This document shows, in pieces, positions 62,387 through 64,000 of a stretch of DNA of 64,000 bases. A model generated the notes under the pieces. That model had not been told where the DNA came from and ran no database searches. It was given only the letters and a program-made list of their open reading frames with translations. Each line of letters opens with the position of its first letter. Position 1 is the stretch's first letter. The translations under genes were made by a program, and so were the position numbers. The stretch is taken from the NCBI GenBank assembly GCA_964569795.1, contig CAZMVB010000005.1, forward strand, positions 1 through 64,000, written 5' to 3'. This DNA comes from JAHJDS01 sp964569795 (GTDB taxonomy: Bacteria > Desulfobacterota > Desulfarculia > Desulfarculales > JAHJDS01).

Positions 62387-63443
62387 CCATCGACGTCGGG
62401 CCCTGGTCATCAATCTGAAACACATCGGCGACGTCTTGACCAGCACGCCCGTTCTGGCCGCGCTCAAGGACGCCGGCTGGCAGACCTGGGTCCTGGTGGA
62501 CCAGATCGCCCTGGACGTGGTCACCGACTCGCCGGTGGTGGACCGGGTATTAATCCTGGACCGGACCGTCCACGGCCTGACCAACCTGACCCACCAGTGG
62601 CGCCTCATCCGGGCCATCCGCCGGGCCGGATTCGAGGTGGTGATCGACCTGTCCGAGGGCGACCGGGGGGCCTGGCTGTCCTTCCTGAGCCGGGCCCGGA
62701 CCCGGGTCGGCCTGGGCGCCCGACGCCCTCGCTGGCGGGAAAGACTGATGACCCACGTCGTGCCGCGCCACCCCCTGGACCGGCCCGCGCCGCACATGGT
62801 CCGCCGGCACCTCGAGGCCCTGACCGCCATCGGGCTTGCGGCCCCCGAGTCCCCCCTGCGGGTGGGCATAAGCCAGGCCGACGAGGCCTGGGCCAGCGAG
62901 TGCCTGAGGGAGTTGGGCCTCGCCCCGGGCGGTTACGCCGTGGTCCACCCCACCTCGCGCTGGATGTTCAAGGCCTGGTCGCCCCACGGCAACGCCGCCC
63001 TGATCAAGTACCTGTGGCAAGAGCACGGCCTGGCCACCGTCCTGACCTCCGGGCCCGATCTGGAGGAGACCTTTTTTTGCCGGGAGGTGATGGCCTACGC
63101 CCGGGACTCGGGGGGGGCGATCCATGACCTCTCCGGCCGGCTGGACCTGAAACGGCTGACGGCCCTGATCGCCAAGGCCAGGCTGTTTTTCGGGGTGGAT
63201 TCGGCCCCGATGCACCTGGCGGCCGCGGTGGGCACGCCGGTTCTGGTCTGCTTCGGCCCGTCGGGCGAGCACATGTGGGGGCCGTGGATGGTCGAGCACG
63301 AGGTGGTCGCCCGGCCCGAGTCCTGCCGGCCCTGCGGCGGGGCCGGGTGCGAGGACGAGGGGGTCAGTTGCTGCCTGATGGAACTGGGTCCGGGGGCGGT
63401 CATGGACGCCGCGGACCGGCTCCTGGCCCGGACCGGGTCATGA
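62379..63443 (+). CDS. waaQ: LPS heptosyltransferase III-like (WaaQ)
   Basis: A 354-residue GT9 enzyme. ALVINLKHIGDVLTSTPVLAAL is the WaaQ acceptor signature, with VVHPTSRWMFKAWS, FFGVDSAPMHLAAAVGTP and a Cys cluster (CRPCGGAGCEDEGVSCC). It would add a side-branch heptose to the inner core. It overlaps the next ATG (ATGA). Confidence 0.92.
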   Translation: MADHRRRALVINLKHIGDVLTSTPVLAALKDAGWQTWVLVDQIALDVVTDSPVVDRVLILDRTVHGLTNLTHQWRLIRAIRRAGFEVVIDLSEGDRGAWLSFLSRARTRVGLGARRPRWRERLMTHVVPRHPLDRPAPHMVRRHLEALTAIGLAAPESPLRVGISQADEAWASECLRELGLAPGGYAVVHPTSRWMFKAWSPHGNAALIKYLWQEHGLATVLTSGPDLEETFFCREVMAYARDSGGAIHDLSGRLDLKRLTALIAKARLFFGVDSAPMHLAAAVGTPVLVCFGPSGEHMWGPWMVEHEVVARPESCRPCGGAGCEDEGVSCCLMELGPGAVMDAADRLLARTGS

Positions 63444-64000
63444 ACCTGGCCGTTATCCGCCGGCGTCTGGACCCGGTGGGCGGCGGCGAGCATTACGCCG
63501 CGACCCTGATCCGGGCCCTGGCCGACCGGGGACACCAGGTCACGGCCGTGACCGAGGTGGCACCCGATGGCGGGCCACCGGTGGGCGCGGCCCTGGTCGA
63601 GCTGGGACCGGGGTCCGGTCCGCCCCATCGGCGGCTGAGGGAATTCGCCCGGCGGGTGGGAGCCTGGCGCGGGGAGGCCGACCATGACCTCGTCCTGTCC
63701 CTGGAGCGGGTGCCCGGCGGCGACGTCTGGCGGAGCGGGGAAGGGCTCCACCGGGCCTGGCTGGCTCAGCGGCGGCGCCGGGAATCCCGGCTCAAGACGC
63801 TGACCTTTGCCGTCAATCCCCTGCACCGCGCCCACCTTTGTCTGGAGCGGGATTTGATGGCCGACCCGGGGCTCAAGCGGATCGTGGCCAACTCCGAACT
63901 GGTCGCCCGGGACCTGATCCGCCTTTACGGGGTGGATTCGTCCCGGATCACGGTCGTGCCCACGGGCGTGGACCCGGCCCGGATCAGGGTGGATGATCGG
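63440..64000 (+). CDS. waaG: WaaG-like GT4 glycosyltransferase, N-terminal part
   Basis: 187 codons to the window edge; the gene continues to the right. The N-terminus MNLAVIRRRLDPVGGGEHYA and the later SLERVPGGDVWRSGEGLHRAWLAQRR match WaaG-type LPS glucosyltransferases I (family 4). VANSELVARDLIRLYGVDSSRITVVPTGVD begins the donor-binding half. It transfers the first outer-core hexose onto heptose II. Confidence 0.87.
   Translation, partial: MNLAVIRRRLDPVGGGEHYAATLIRALADRGHQVTAVTEVAPDGGPPVGAALVELGPGSGPPHRRLREFARRVGAWRGEADHDLVLSLERVPGGDVWRSGEGLHRAWLAQRRRRESRLKTLTFAVNPLHRAHLCLERDLMADPGLKRIVANSELVARDLIRLYGVDSSRITVVPTGVDPARIRVDDR

Overview
This window is a GC-rich bacterial chromosome segment from a Gram-negative organism. 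It encodes a nearly complete lipid A/LPS core programme, BamA, OmpH/Skp, lipoprotein transport and apolipoprotein N-acyltransferase. The PxxKW cysteine-rich protein, the PAS sensor ending in a Cys4 motif, LpxI in place of LpxH, and the gene order fit a Desulfobacterota (former Deltaproteobacteria) lineage, possibly Desulfarculus-like. That placement is inference; there is no rRNA in the window. Most genes have strong G/C third positions. Two genes (133-1293 and 15291-15743) are conspicuously AT-rich and look acquired.

Layout. Bases 1-4763: 3' end of guaA, an AT-rich HD-domain gene, then dnaE. Bases 4809-13343, minus strand: a DUF115/MptE-like protein with TPRs, a two-PAS membrane sensor, a small unknown protein, prfB with its +1 programmed frameshift, and lnt. 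Bases 13491-28629, mixed strands: a GNAT-deacetylase fusion, a PD-(D/E)XK-like singleton, a CorC-like CBS protein, several small exported proteins, DUF1015, a TrmN6-like methyltransferase, a hairpin-rich gene-free block (about 21960-22500), DUF721/DciA-like, a methenyl-THF-synthetase-like protein, an HDOD pair, TldD and two oligopeptide-type ABC ATPases. Bases 28764-34668: a giant zinc-ribbon/pseudokinase/ankyrin protein and a frameshifted YtcJ-like amidohydrolase.

From 35250 to the right edge, about 29 kb runs on the plus strand with mostly overlapping or nearly abutting genes. It is a cell-envelope superoperon: lysS, lolC/E, lolD, bamA, ompH, lpxD, fabZ, lpxA, lpxI, a Gfo/Idh oxidoreductase, lpxB, msbA, a PAP2 phosphatase, an ArnT-like transferase, a small unknown gene, arnC, arnD, kdtA, lpxK, an lpxL-type acyltransferase, waaF, gmhB, waaC, a sugar epimerase, a Trm112-like peptide, a core glycosyltransferase, waaQ and a truncated waaG-like gene. 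Together these make lipid A (LpxA, D, I, B, K, L), add Kdo and heptoses, flip the product (MsbA) and assemble the outer membrane (BamA, Skp, LolCDE). The arnT/arnC/arnD set suggests a 4-amino-arabinose-like decoration of lipid A.

Most notable items: the pseudokinase-ankyrin protein, which lacks the catalytic HRD Asp and has about 28 ankyrin repeats; the GNAT-histone-deacetylase-like fusion; the Lol permease with an internally duplicated 12-residue element; the partial arn cluster inside the lipid A operon; the hairpin-rich non-coding block; and a tandem 45/46-bp repeat that carries Shine-Dalgarno-plus-ATG units upstream of the DUF115 gene.
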